Assembly (NCBI GenBank): GCA_041483675.1 | Contig: JBGPGE010000012.1 | Coordinates: forward strand, 1 to 64,000 | Length of the DNA stretch: 64,000 bases | Source of the DNA: 2-12-FULL-60-19 sp041483675 | GTDB lineage: Bacteria > Desulfobacterota > Binatia > UBA9968 | Direction of reading: 5' to 3' | Program-made: the position numbers and the translations under genes | In this document: in pieces, positions 19,007 through 27,883 of the stretch | How the letters are laid out: each line of letters opens with the position of its first letter | Numbering within the stretch: position 1 is the stretch's first letter | The notes under the pieces: model-generated | Seen by the model: only the letters and a program-made list of their open reading frames with translations | Database searches by the model: none | What the model was told of the DNA's origin: nothing

Positions 19007-20407
19007 ATGCTCCATCCGACCGCAACCGAGTACGAAGGGACGGCTTTGGTCGCCGACCCGATTCATCGCTACATCCAGTTCACCGTGCCGGTGGCCAAGG
19101 GCGAGGTGACGGAAAAGCAGATCATCGACTCCCCCTGGATGCAACGACTCCGCTATATCTACCAGCTCCAGGGCGCCCGTTGGGTTTACCCGTCGGCGGA
19201 GCACAGCCGCTTCCAGCATTCCGTCGGCGCGATGCATCTCGCCGGCGAGTTCGCCAAGCATCTCTATCCTTCGCTCCGCCAGGTGTTGGGGAGCGAATGT
19301 CCGTCGCTCCCTTTGGTCGAATCCTACATGCGGATCACCGGCCTGCTCCACGACGTGGGCCACGGACCGTTCGGCCACTTCTTCGATGATAACTTTCTCA
19401 TCGACTTCAAAATCACCCACGAGGACCTGGGCCAGGCAATCATCCAAAAGCATCTGGGCGAGCGGATCCAGCAACTGCGGCGCAGCCCCAGCGGCCCGTT
19501 CGCCTCGGGCGAAGAGCTTAAGCCGGAAGAGATTGCCTTTCCGATCAAGAAAGACGGCAAGGAGGATCAGCAGAAGCCCCGCTGGGTGAGGCTGCTTCAG
19601 CCGCTGACCAACGGGATCTTCACCTTCGACAATCTCGACTACGTGTCGCGAGACTCCTACATGTGCGGCGTGGCGGTCGGTCCGATCGACCGCGAGCGGC
19701 TGATCCACTACACTTTTTTCTCGCCCAAAGGCTTGACGCTCCACAAGGCGGGCAACGCCGCGCTCACCATGTTCTTGAACACGCGCCTCTATCTCTACAC
19801 CAACGTCTACTACCACCGCACGACGCGGGCGATCGACCTCCACCTGCGCGAGCTTTTCCCTGAGACGATGAAGCTCATCTTTCCCGGCAATCCGCTGGAG
19901 CACATGGAGCAGTATCTGCGCCTGACCGACTGGTCGCTGCTCGAAGAGGTCGCCCGCTGGCGGCGCGGCGACACTCACCCGGAGCTGGCCCGCGAGTGGG
20001 GAAGGATCTGCGACCGGGACATCAAATGGAAAATGGCCTACGATCGCACGCTGTCGTTGAACGAGCTGCGCTACGGCATGGCGCTGGTCCAGGACTCCGA
20101 CTGGGAGAAGCGCATCCGGGCGGCGCTGCCGGCGTCAGCCGGCGATCTGGTTTTCCGTGTCGATACCGCGACGCAGGACCCGCGCCCGGAAAATCCCTTC
20201 GCCATGGGGAAGAAGCAGATCCACATCTACGACCCGTCGACGGGAGAGATTACTAAAGAATCCCTCTCCGAGCTCTTCGAGTTTATTCCCTCCAAAGTCG
20301 TCCAGTACCGCGTCTTCGCCCTCGACCACGACAACGACCAACTGCTGGCGGAAGTCGCCGAAGCGGCGCTCAAAGGCGCCGCCCCGGCGGTGACGACCAG
20401 CGTGTAA
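19007..20407 (+). CDS. HD-domain phosphohydrolase (SAMHD1/dGTPase-like)
   Basis: A 466-residue metal-dependent phosphohydrolase. The start at 19007 (MLHPTATEYEG) is 7 bases after the archease stop; a longer frame runs back into archease. It opens with DPIHRYIQFT, as in SAMHD1-like proteins. The HD signature is spread as RFQHSVGAMHLAGEF (about 68-82) and LLHDVGHGPFGHFFDD (about 110-125), with the later aspartate in NLDYVSRDSYMCG. Relatives are dNTP triphosphohydrolases or unknown nucleotidases. The substrate cannot be read here. A link to RNA ends is possible given the archease neighbour but unproven. Confidence 0.88.
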   Translation: MLHPTATEYEGTALVADPIHRYIQFTVPVAKGEVTEKQIIDSPWMQRLRYIYQLQGARWVYPSAEHSRFQHSVGAMHLAGEFAKHLYPSLRQVLGSECPSLPLVESYMRITGLLHDVGHGPFGHFFDDNFLIDFKITHEDLGQAIIQKHLGERIQQLRRSPSGPFASGEELKPEEIAFPIKKDGKEDQQKPRWVRLLQPLTNGIFTFDNLDYVSRDSYMCGVAVGPIDRERLIHYTFFSPKGLTLHKAGNAALTMFLNTRLYLYTNVYYHRTTRAIDLHLRELFPETMKLIFPGNPLEHMEQYLRLTDWSLLEEVARWRRGDTHPELAREWGRICDRDIKWKMAYDRTLSLNELRYGMALVQDSDWEKRIRAALPASAGDLVFRVDTATQDPRPENPFAMGKKQIHIYDPSTGEITKESLSELFEFIPSKVVQYRVFALDHDNDQLLAEVAEAALKGAAPAVTTSV

Positions 20408-20433
20408 GGAGTGAGAGATTTGGGGGGGGCTGA

Positions 20434-20718
20434 GTGGAAGTCCGTGAGATCATCTGGCTCGATAGGTTCGTAGAGAAAATTTGGCGCAAACATCGCGTCC
20501 GCATGGATGAAGTCGAGGAAGTCTTGCACGGGCGTCCAAGAATCAGACGTGTGGCACGTGGAGATGTGGTCGGAGAAGATGTATATTCAGCGATGGGACG
20601 GACAGCGAGTGGGCGGTATCTCATTGTGTTCTTTGTCCTCAAGACGGGACGACGGGCACTGGTGATCAGTGCTCGTGACATGAAGCCGAAGGAGCGGCGC
20701 CAATATGCCAAAAAATAA
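20434..20718 (+). CDS. BrnT-like ribonuclease toxin
   Basis: A 94-residue protein with a GTG start behind a GGGGGGG tract. The pattern of an N-terminal IIWLDRFVEKIWRKH-V-MDEVEEVL followed by strands GRYLIVFFV and RALVISARDM, then a basic C-terminus KPKERRQYAKK, matches the BrnT/DUF4258 RelE-like toxin group. It overlaps the downstream CopG-type antitoxin by 14 bases with the toxin first, as in brnTA modules. Toxicity is inferred, not shown. Confidence 0.78.
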   Translation: MEVREIIWLDRFVEKIWRKHRVRMDEVEEVLHGRPRIRRVARGDVVGEDVYSAMGRTASGRYLIVFFVLKTGRRALVISARDMKPKERRQYAKK

Positions 20719-21010
20719 AAAGCCGGAATTGCCGAAGCACTTTCGTACCCTTGAGGAAGCCGGAAAGTTCTGGGACACCCACGATCTGGGAGACTACTGG
20801 GATCAGACAGAGGAAGTGGCGATGTCGTTTAGCCTCAAGCGCAAGCGTCATCTGTTTGGAATCGAACCTGCGCTTGCCCGCAAATTGCACGCTGCCGCCG
20901 AAGCCCGCGGCGTGAGCCCTGAGACCATCGCCAACCTGTGGCTGCGCGAAAAGCTTGGCGAAGAGCAGGCTACCCGCAAAAGAGGTGCGGCCTCCCGCAC
21001 CGCTGCCTAA
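20705..21010 (+). CDS. BrnA/CopG-type antitoxin
   Basis: A 101-residue partner of the toxin. LPKHFRTLEEAGKFWDTHDLGDYWDQ near the N-terminus is characteristic of CopG/BrnA antitoxins. The central strand SFSLKRKRHLFGIEP and the helix pair ARKLHAAAEARGVSPETIANLWLREKL form a ribbon-helix-helix DNA-binding unit. It should neutralise the toxin and repress the operon. It overlaps the toxin reading frame by 14 bases. Confidence 0.82.
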   Translation: MPKNKKPELPKHFRTLEEAGKFWDTHDLGDYWDQTEEVAMSFSLKRKRHLFGIEPALARKLHAAAEARGVSPETIANLWLREKLGEEQATRKRGAASRTAA

Positions 21011-21101
21011 GCGTGGCCGCATATTCTCTTGCCGTTTTTCCTTGTCAGAGCGTGCGCAAACGTGGATCGCTTGCATTCACGCAGCTAAGCAGCAGAAGTG
21101 C

Positions 21102-22286
21102 ATGGCCAAAATCCCCATCGTAGATCTCAACGCCCAGTATCAAACGATCCGCGACGAACTCCGGCGCGCCGTTGACGGCGTGCTGGAGTCGCAGCGGTTT
21201 ATCCTGGGGACCGAAGTCGGGCGATTTGAAAAAGAAGCGGCGGCCTATCTCGCCTGCCGCGAAGCGATCGGCGTCGCCTCGGGCAGCGATGCCCTGTTGC
21301 TCTCGCTCATGGCGCTCGGCATCGGCCCGGGCGACGGAGTGCTGGTTTCTACCTTCACATTCTTCGCCACTGCATCCGCCGTCGCCCGCCTGGGCGCAAC
21401 GCCTGTGTTCGTCGACATTGGCCCAGAGAGCTACCTCATCGGCAACGACCGAATTGAAGCCGCGGTGAAAGAGCGCTGCCGGATCGATGGTGAAGGGCTC
21501 GTGGAGAAGAAAAGCGGCGCTCGCATTCGAGCGATCCTGCCGGTTCATCTTTTCGGCGAGGTCTGTGCGATGAGCGATCTCATGCCGCTCGCCGCGAAAT
21601 ATCGCCTGAGCGTGGTTGAGGATGTGGCGCAGGCGTTCGGCGCCGGGGCGGTGTTGGCTGGGACCGCCAAGGCCGCCGGCACGATCGGCGATCTCGGATG
21701 TTTTTCTTTCTTCCCGACGAAAAATCTGGGCGGCATCGGCGACGGCGGGCTGATTGCGACCGACCAGGCGGAACTGGCGGAAAAGGTGAGGATGCTGCGC
21801 GTGCACGGGGAAAGCTCGAAATACACGCATCAATTGATCGGCCTCAACTCCCGCCTGGATGCGATCCAGGCCGCGGTCTTGAGCGTCAAGCTCCGCTATC
21901 TGGATCGCTGGTGTACGGAGCGAATCGAGCGCGCGCGGCGCTATCGCGATCTCTTCGTCGCAACCGGCCTGGTGGGCAAGGACATCGTTCGGCTCCCCGC
22001 CGGGGAGAACGGCCCATCGCACGTCTTCAACTACTACGTGATTCGCGCCCGCCGGCGCGACCAACTCAGAGTTTTTCTTGCGACCCAGGACATTCAGGCG
22101 GAGGTTTACTATCCGATCCCGCTTCATTTGCAGCCGTGCTTCGCCTACCTCGGCTATCGCGCAGGCGACCTCCCCAACGCCGAACGCGCCGCCGCCGAAG
22201 TCCTCGCCCTGCCGCTTTATCCCGAGCTGACTGCGGACCAGCAACAGACCGTGGTTCAGAAGATCGCCGAGTTCTACCGCAAGTAG
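21102..22286 (+). CDS. DegT/DnrJ/EryC1/StrS-family PLP aminotransferase
   Basis: A sugar aminotransferase family protein, 394 residues from the ATG at 21102 (MAKIPIVDLNAQYQTIRDEL); a longer frame starts upstream without support. Seen: VASGSDALLLSLMALGIGPGD, the aspartate in VVEDVAQAFGA for the PLP pyridine nitrogen, the Schiff-base lysine in FSFFPTKNLGGIGDGG, and NSRLDAIQAAVL. Family members put amino groups on keto-sugars for surface polysaccharides. A gmhA gene 1.2 kb downstream supports an envelope sugar role. Confidence 0.92.
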   Translation: MAKIPIVDLNAQYQTIRDELRRAVDGVLESQRFILGTEVGRFEKEAAAYLACREAIGVASGSDALLLSLMALGIGPGDGVLVSTFTFFATASAVARLGATPVFVDIGPESYLIGNDRIEAAVKERCRIDGEGLVEKKSGARIRAILPVHLFGEVCAMSDLMPLAAKYRLSVVEDVAQAFGAGAVLAGTAKAAGTIGDLGCFSFFPTKNLGGIGDGGLIATDQAELAEKVRMLRVHGESSKYTHQLIGLNSRLDAIQAAVLSVKLRYLDRWCTERIERARRYRDLFVATGLVGKDIVRLPAGENGPSHVFNYYVIRARRRDQLRVFLATQDIQAEVYYPIPLHLQPCFAYLGYRAGDLPNAERAAAEVLALPLYPELTADQQQTVVQKIAEFYRK

Positions 22287-22352
22287 CCTCGCTTTACCGC
22301 TCTTTCCCCGTGTGGTAGACAGTTTGAATCATTTTGTTTCCAGGGAGAGAGC

Positions 22353-23471
22353 ATGGCAAAACCGGCAGAGCAAAAGGCACCCGCCGTCGATGAGGGCGGC
22401 AAGACAAGCTACGAGAAGTGGGTCGAAGGCGAAGGTATCCCGGTCATCAAGACCTTCTTCGTCGCGGACATCCGCACGGTCAAGCTCGAGCCGTGGGGAC
22501 GCAAGGGCGGCACGGGCGCGTTTTTACAGATGGAAGGCGCGGGGCAGGTCAACAACTGCTACATCGCCGAAATCCCGCCCGGAAAAAGTCTCAAGCCGCA
22601 ACGCCATTTATTTGAGGAGACGATCTACGTCGTGAGCGGCCAGGGCGCGACGACCGTGTGGCACGACGAGAATCGAAAACAGACCTTTGAGTGGCAGGCG
22701 GGCTCGCTCTTCTCTCCGCCGCTCAACGCCTGGCACCAGCACTTCAACGGCAGCGGCAGCCAGCCGGCGCGCTACCTGGCCGTCACCACTGCGCCGACGA
22801 TGATCAACCTGCTCCACAATCTCGACTTCATCTTCAACAACGACTTTGCGTTTCACGACCGCTTCGACGGCCGCGAAGGCTATTTCGACGGCAAGGGCGC
22901 GCACTTTCCCGGCGAATACGAGGGCTTCCGGTTCAACGGCAACGTCTGGGAGACCAACTTTGTGCCCGACGCGCGCGGCTTTAAACTGATGGAGTACAAT
23001 GTGCGCGGCGCCGGCGGGCGAAACATAAAGTTCGAGCTGTCCGACAACACCACGGCCTGTCATATCTCCGAGTTTCCGATCGGCACCTACAAAAAAACCC
23101 ACCGCCACGGAGCGGGGGCGCACGTCATCATTTTAGGCGGCGCGGGTTACTCGCTCATCTGGCCGGAGGGGGAGCCGATCAAGCGCTACGATTGGCGCGA
23201 GGGCAGCATGGTCGTGCCGCCGGAGAACTGGTGGCACCAGCACTTCAACACGGGCAACGAGCCCGCGCGCTATCTCGCGCTCCGCGCCTTCGGCAGCAAA
23301 AAACATCGCGGCGCCGGCAAGGGCTACAAGAGTTCGGTCGATCGAAAAAAGGGCGGCAATCAGATCGAATATGAGGACGAAGATCCGATCGTGCGGCGGA
23401 TGTTCGAGGAGGCGTTGGCGCAGGAAGGGCTGGAAAGCCGGATGCAGCCCCACTACGAAAAAAGCCGATGA
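22353..23471 (+). CDS. Double-cupin protein (paralogue 1)
   Basis: A 372-residue bicupin. The N-terminal cupin (about 60-160) keeps ligand-type residues (PQRHLFEETIYVVSGQG and WHQHF). The C-terminal cupin (about 215-320) has THRHGAGAHVIILGG and WWHQHFNTGNEPARYLALR. Family relatives include gentisate 1,2-dioxygenase-type cupins, and some are labelled ethanolamine ammonia-lyase-activating proteins; the actual reaction is unknown. Two more divergent paralogues occur at 50230 and 53088. It has a strong GGGAGAG site, and its stop overlaps the gmhA start (ATGA). Confidence 0.85.
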   Translation: MAKPAEQKAPAVDEGGKTSYEKWVEGEGIPVIKTFFVADIRTVKLEPWGRKGGTGAFLQMEGAGQVNNCYIAEIPPGKSLKPQRHLFEETIYVVSGQGATTVWHDENRKQTFEWQAGSLFSPPLNAWHQHFNGSGSQPARYLAVTTAPTMINLLHNLDFIFNNDFAFHDRFDGREGYFDGKGAHFPGEYEGFRFNGNVWETNFVPDARGFKLMEYNVRGAGGRNIKFELSDNTTACHISEFPIGTYKKTHRHGAGAHVIILGGAGYSLIWPEGEPIKRYDWREGSMVVPPENWWHQHFNTGNEPARYLALRAFGSKKHRGAGKGYKSSVDRKKGGNQIEYEDEDPIVRRMFEEALAQEGLESRMQPHYEKSR

Positions 23472-24043
23472 AAGAAGCGATTGTAAGAGCGTTCGAGGAC
23501 AGCGTCCGAACGAAGAAGTCGTTTCTCAAGGAGAACCTGGACACCCTGCTGACGGTCATCGATCTGATTGCGCTGGCCTTTATCCGCGGCAACAAACTCC
23601 TGCTGTTCGGCAACGGCGGCAGCGCCGCCGACGCCCAGCATATCGCGGCGGAATTCGTCAACCGCTTCCGCATCGAGCGGCCGCCGCTGCCGGCTTTGGC
23701 TCTGACGACCGACACTTCGGCGATCACCAGCATCGCCAACGACTACGATTACAAAGAGATTTTCGCCAAACAGGTAAAAGCACTGGGCAAAGAGGGGGAT
23801 ATCGCCATCGCCATCTCCACCAGCGGCAACGCGGCTAACGTCCTGGCGGCCATCGACGCCTGCAAAAAATTGAAAATCACCACGGTCGCGCTGACCGGCG
23901 GCGACGGCGGCAAGATGGCCCGCAAGGTGGATCACCTGCTTTGCGTTTCGGAAGGCAAGAACACGGCGCGCATCCAGGAAACGCACATCCTCGTCGGCCA
24001 CGTGATCTGCGAGATGGTGGACCTGAAGCTCTTCTCGGCTTAG
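23468..24043 (+). CDS. gmhA: Sedoheptulose-7-phosphate isomerase (GmhA-type SIS)
   Basis: Converts sedoheptulose 7-phosphate to D-glycero-D-manno-heptose 7-phosphate, the first step to LPS heptose. The 191 residues form one SIS domain: GNGGSAADAQHIAAEFVNRF (about 47-66), TTDTSAITSIANDY, SGNAANVLAAI and the C-terminal HILVGHVICEMVD. The active-site Glu and His are present. It overlaps the upstream cupin by 4 bases. No gmhB or hldE is nearby. Confidence 0.92.
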   Translation: MKEAIVRAFEDSVRTKKSFLKENLDTLLTVIDLIALAFIRGNKLLLFGNGGSAADAQHIAAEFVNRFRIERPPLPALALTTDTSAITSIANDYDYKEIFAKQVKALGKEGDIAIAISTSGNAANVLAAIDACKKLKITTVALTGGDGGKMARKVDHLLCVSEGKNTARIQETHILVGHVICEMVDLKLFSA

Positions 24044-24118
24044 ATCTTTTTGCCGTTGCCCACCCACCTCGTTTCCGTGCTACAATTCGGCCCGGGCCGA
24101 AAGCTTTAAGACTTTATC

Positions 24119-25294
24119 ATGCAGCTAGATGTTCTCATCTTCGGCGGCGGGGCGGCGGGCCTGTGGTGCCTCGATCGCTTTCGCCGGGCCGGCTACCACG
24201 CGATCCTGCTTGAAGCCAAGGCACTGGGCCGCGGCCAGACGATCCAGGCCCAGGGCATCATCCACGGCGGGGGCAAGTACGGCTTGCGCGGCGTCCGCGA
24301 TTTCGCCGCGCTGCGCACGACCAGCGCCATGCCCGCTCGCTGGCGGCGCCATCTCGCCGGCGAGATCGAGCCGAATCTCAGCGGCGCACACCTACTCTCG
24401 GACCGTTGCCATCTCTGGCTGCCGCGCGACTCGTCGATCGCCTGGGCCCAGTCGTGGGGCTTTGTCCCGTTGATCGCCAAAGCCGGCCTGCTCGCCACCC
24501 GGCCGGAAAGAGTGCGGCGAGCCGATTGGCCGCAAGCGCTCGGCGGCTCCGCGCTTGCGGTTTACGCGCTCGCCGAGCCGGTTATTTCCACCGGCTCGTT
24601 GCTTCAGGCGCTCGCGGCGCAGCAGCAAAAATTCATTTTTTCCTACGACGCCCCCACGGTGCGCTTCGCCGGAGCGGAGGTGCGAATCGCTGGCGGCGTC
24701 ATTCAACCCCGCGCCGTCGTCCTGGCAGCCGGCGAGGGAAACAGTGGGTTACTTACGCACATAGACGTGAATGGCGACGTGATGCAGCGCCGCCCACTCG
24801 GTATGGTTCTCTTAAGGGGAAATCTCTCGCCGCTGTTCGGCCACTGCGTCGTTGGCGGAAAAACCCAGCTCACCATCACGACGCCGGCCGACGGCGTCTG
24901 GCAGGTCGGCGGTGAGATCGCCGAGCAGCTCGCAGCCGAAGAGAACCCGGAGCGCGCGCGGAAGCGGGCGCTGGCCGAGATACGCCGCCGCCTGCCGGGC
25001 CTGGAGCTTTCCCGAATCGAGATCGCCACCTATCGCGCGGTCCGCGCCGAGGCACGCACGAGCAACCTCAGGCGGCCGAGCGGCGTGCACGTAAGCCGCG
25101 TGGCACCGCGCACGGTGGTCGCCTGGCCCACCAAGCTCGCGCTTGCGCCTGTCCTGGCCGACGAGGTCTTCGACATCGTGACTATGGAGCTGAGGCAGCC
25201 GGCGGGATACGATACGATGGCGCTGCCTTCGTGGCCGACGCCACCGATGGCGCGCTATCCATGGGAGGAGGCGCAATGGTTTCCCGCCCGCTAG
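24119..25294 (+). CDS. FAD-dependent oxidoreductase (DAO family)
   Basis: A 391-residue flavoprotein with an N-terminal Rossmann dinucleotide site (LIFGGGAAGLWCLDRFRRAG, residues 6-25), then GQTIQAQGIIHGGGKYG near 39, typical of the D-amino-acid/glycerol-3-phosphate oxidase fold. A second FAD-contact strand is VVLAAGEGNSGL. The C-terminal region is less conserved, and the substrate cannot be told. Its last 19 bases overlap the aldo/keto reductase gene, so the pair is co-translated. Confidence 0.85.
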   Translation: MQLDVLIFGGGAAGLWCLDRFRRAGYHAILLEAKALGRGQTIQAQGIIHGGGKYGLRGVRDFAALRTTSAMPARWRRHLAGEIEPNLSGAHLLSDRCHLWLPRDSSIAWAQSWGFVPLIAKAGLLATRPERVRRADWPQALGGSALAVYALAEPVISTGSLLQALAAQQQKFIFSYDAPTVRFAGAEVRIAGGVIQPRAVVLAAGEGNSGLLTHIDVNGDVMQRRPLGMVLLRGNLSPLFGHCVVGGKTQLTITTPADGVWQVGGEIAEQLAAEENPERARKRALAEIRRRLPGLELSRIEIATYRAVRAEARTSNLRRPSGVHVSRVAPRTVVAWPTKLALAPVLADEVFDIVTMELRQPAGYDTMALPSWPTPPMARYPWEEAQWFPAR

Positions 25295-26034
25295 GACGCA
25301 CGGGCATTCAAGTAAGCCCGATCGGTCTCGGCACGACGAAGCTCGGGCGCAACACCAACGTGAAGTATCCGCAGCCGTTCGAGCTGCCGTCGGATAAACA
25401 GATCGGCGAACTGCTCGAAGCGGCGCTGACGCTCGGCGTGAATCTGATCGATACTGCGCCGGCCTACGGGGAGAGTGAGGCCAGGCTCGGGCCTTTCGTT
25501 GAGAAACACCGGAACCGCCTGGTTCTCTGCACCAAGTGCGGCGAAAGGTACGAGCGTGGGCGCTCCAACTACGATTTTTCCGCGTCGGCGGTGGTGGCTT
25601 CCGCCGAGGAGAGCCTGCGCCGGTTGAAAACCGATCGCCTCGACATCCTGCTGCTTCACTCCGACGCGCGGGATGCGGAAATCCTGACTCAGACCGACGC
25701 GCTCGAAGGGCTTGCGCGCTTAAAACAGAACGGCAAGGCGCGTGCGATCGGAATCTCGGCGAGAACCGCAGCGGGCATCGCGGCAGCGTCGCGATCGCTC
25801 GACGTCATTATGGCGCCGTTCAGCGAGAGAGAATCCGGGCTGACTGACGCGCTTCAGAAGGCTCACGACGCCGGCCTCGGCGTGCTGGCAATCAAAGGGC
25901 TTTTCAGCGGACATCTCGAAGCGCCTGCGGCGATCGAGTTCGTCCTCCGCCAACCGTTTATTGACGTGCTGATCGTCGGCACGATCAATCCGACGCACCT
26001 CAGCGAGGCAGTAGCCGTGGCGGAGCGCTTCTAA
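25276..26034 (+). CDS. Aldo/keto reductase family protein
   Basis: A NADPH-type aldehyde or ketone reductase fold, 252 residues from the ATG at 25276. That start is preferred because GGGAGGAGG ends 4 bases upstream and MVSRPLGRTGIQVSPIGLGT is the family N-terminus. The catalytic tetrad is partly visible: Asp in NLIDTAPAYGESE with its Tyr, Lys in LVLCTKCGE, and His in ILLLHSD. It is slightly short for the family. It overlaps the upstream flavoprotein. Confidence 0.9.
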   Translation: MVSRPLGRTGIQVSPIGLGTTKLGRNTNVKYPQPFELPSDKQIGELLEAALTLGVNLIDTAPAYGESEARLGPFVEKHRNRLVLCTKCGERYERGRSNYDFSASAVVASAEESLRRLKTDRLDILLLHSDARDAEILTQTDALEGLARLKQNGKARAIGISARTAAGIAAASRSLDVIMAPFSERESGLTDALQKAHDAGLGVLAIKGLFSGHLEAPAAIEFVLRQPFIDVLIVGTINPTHLSEAVAVAERF

Positions 26035-26098
26035 GCCGTCACGGCTCGCTTTACCCCTCCGACGATTTCCGTTAGATTGGGCCGGCGAACCGTCTCTT

Positions 26099-26911
26099 AT
26101 GGAGCCTAGGCTCATCACACTCACCACGGACTTCGGACATCAGGATCCGTTCGTCGGGATCATGAAGGGCGTGATCTTCGGCATCAATCCTAACGCCCGG
26201 ATTGTCGACTTGAGCCACGGGATTCCGCCGCAGGATATCAGGGCGGGCGCGCTGGCGCTCTGCCACTCCGCGCCGTTTTTTCCGCTTGGAACGATCCACG
26301 TCGCCGTCGTCGACCCTGGAGTGGGCAGCGAGCGGAAGCCGATCTTGATCGAATCGGAAGGCTCCTACTTTGTCGGCCCCGACAACGGCATCCTGAGTCT
26401 GGCCGTGGAGGGGAAAAGAGTAAACTGGATTGTCGAGCTGTCGGAGGAGACTTACCACCTGAAGCCCAAGAGCGCGACGTTTCACGGACGGGACATCTTC
26501 GCCCCGGTGGCCGCCCACCTATCGCTCGGAATCCCCGCCTCGGAGTTCGGCGAGCCGGCGAAGGACTACGTTCGTCTCCGTCTGCCGGAGATTGTCAGAA
26601 CTGCCGGCGGCATCCAGGGCGAGATCATCTATAGCGACAGTTTCGGCAACCTCGTGACTAATATCCGAGAACGCGACCTGCAAGCGATTCAGCCGCAAAA
26701 TAGCTCGATAAGTCTGGGCAGTGTGACGATCCACGGGCTTTCGCCCAACTACTCCACCGCCGCGCAGAATGACTATGTTGCCGTCATCAACAGTTGGGAC
26801 CTGCTCGAAATTTCCTGCTTCATGGGAAATGCCCGGCAGCGCTCAGGCGCGAACATAGGCGACCGTGTCGAGGTCTATCTTGGCAAAGACGATCGAGGAC
26901 GAACTTTGTGA
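26099..26911 (+). CDS. SAM hydroxide adenosyltransferase (DUF62 / chlorinase-like family)
   Basis: A 270-residue member of the SAM-dependent halogenase/hydroxide adenosyltransferase family, which splits S-adenosylmethionine into adenosine and methionine using water. Motifs: LTTDFGHQDPFVGIMKGV (about 7-24), IVDLSHGIPPQDIRAG, VVDPGVGSERKPI and YSDSFGNLVTNI. True fluorinases and chlorinases need extra loops not obvious here, so the hydrolase role is likely. Its TGA overlaps the next gene's GTG. Confidence 0.92.
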   Translation: MEPRLITLTTDFGHQDPFVGIMKGVIFGINPNARIVDLSHGIPPQDIRAGALALCHSAPFFPLGTIHVAVVDPGVGSERKPILIESEGSYFVGPDNGILSLAVEGKRVNWIVELSEETYHLKPKSATFHGRDIFAPVAAHLSLGIPASEFGEPAKDYVRLRLPEIVRTAGGIQGEIIYSDSFGNLVTNIRERDLQAIQPQNSSISLGSVTIHGLSPNYSTAAQNDYVAVINSWDLLEISCFMGNARQRSGANIGDRVEVYLGKDDRGRTL

Positions 26912-27849
26912 CCGAAGAGACCCGCCGCCTGGAAAAATCCTGGCTCCATATCGTTTTATTTCTCATCACGCTGCTGACCACGACGGCGGCCGGAGCGCTG
27001 CAAACGGGCGCCGACCCTCTCGAAAATCCCTGGGCGCTGCTCGCCGGCCTCCCTTTCTCCCTGACGCTGATGTCGATCCTGCTGGTGCATGAGATGGGGC
27101 ATTACCTTGTGTCGCGCCACCACGGCGTGAAAGCCTCCCTTCCCTACTTTATTCCGGCGCCGTCGTTTATCGGCACCTTCGGCGCGTTCATTCGCATGCA
27201 GTCTCCTCCGCCGGACCGGCGATCCCTGTTCGATGTCGCCGCGGCCGGGCCGCTGGCCGGGCTAGTTCTTGCTGTTCCTGCGGTGATCGTCGGCCTGCAA
27301 CTCTCGCCGATCACGGCGCAAGAAAGTGTGTCCGGCAACGTCAGCCTGGGGTCATCCTTGCTCCTAGAATTCCTGAGCAAAGCCACGCTTGGCCTCTCGC
27401 CGGAAAATGTCGATATCCTTCGGCATCCGATCGGTTTCGCCGGCTGGATCGGTCTGCTCGTCACCGCGCTGAATCTCCTGCCGGTGGGACAGTTGGACGG
27501 CGGCCATGTGATCTATGCGCTGTTCGGACGGCGAGCGATCTGGATAGCCCGCCTCGCGCTGGTGACGATCCTGACGCTCGGCGTGTTGCGCTGGTGGGAC
27601 GGTTGGCTCATCTGGGGCGTCTTGCTGCTTTTTTTAGGCATTCGCCATCCGCCGCCTCTCGATCCCTACACGCCGCTCGACTTCAAAAGGAAAATCGCCG
27701 GCTGGATTACGCTGGGAATTCTCGTCGTGACTTTTACTCCTGCGCCGTTTACAATTCAGGAGCCGGAGGTGTATCAAGAGCAGCACAGCCCCGAGCCGGT
27801 CGAGCCGGCGCTGCAGGTGACCCATTCGATAAACTCAGGGTCACCCTGA
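26908..27849 (+). CDS. Site-2 protease family zinc metalloprotease (M50)
   Basis: Intramembrane protease, 313 residues. The GTG start at 26908 overlaps the previous stop as GTGA. About seven hydrophobic helices are seen. The zinc motif HEMGHYLVSRHHG is near residue 61, followed by FIPAPSFIGTFGAFIRM, typical of group III S2P. The second motif LLPVGQLDGGHVIYALFG holds the zinc-ligand Asp. The last residues (about SINSGSP) are encoded by a palindromic repeat at 27826-27864, so the natural C-terminus may have been altered. Confidence 0.92.
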   Translation: MTEETRRLEKSWLHIVLFLITLLTTTAAGALQTGADPLENPWALLAGLPFSLTLMSILLVHEMGHYLVSRHHGVKASLPYFIPAPSFIGTFGAFIRMQSPPPDRRSLFDVAAAGPLAGLVLAVPAVIVGLQLSPITAQESVSGNVSLGSSLLLEFLSKATLGLSPENVDILRHPIGFAGWIGLLVTALNLLPVGQLDGGHVIYALFGRRAIWIARLALVTILTLGVLRWWDGWLIWGVLLLFLGIRHPPPLDPYTPLDFKRKIAGWITLGILVVTFTPAPFTIQEPEVYQEQHSPEPVEPALQVTHSINSGSP

Positions 27850-27864
27850 GCCCGTCGAAGGGTG
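27826..27864. repeat. REP-like palindromic repeat at the 3' end of the S2P gene
   Basis: CTCAGGGT (27834-27841) pairs with ACCCTGAG (27843-27850) around a single C. Outer words TTCGAT and GTCGAAGGG belong to the same repeat type as 9252-9316 and 10551-10582. It supplies the S2P stop codon. Confidence 0.65.
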
Positions 27865-27883
27865 AGAGAACAGGAGGTCTTCG

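Noticed and set aside
26099..26911. Halogenase (fluorinase/chlorinase) producing a halometabolite
   Set aside because: The protein has the DUF62 core but I see no halide-loop signature or biosynthetic neighbours; SAM hydrolase is the safer call.
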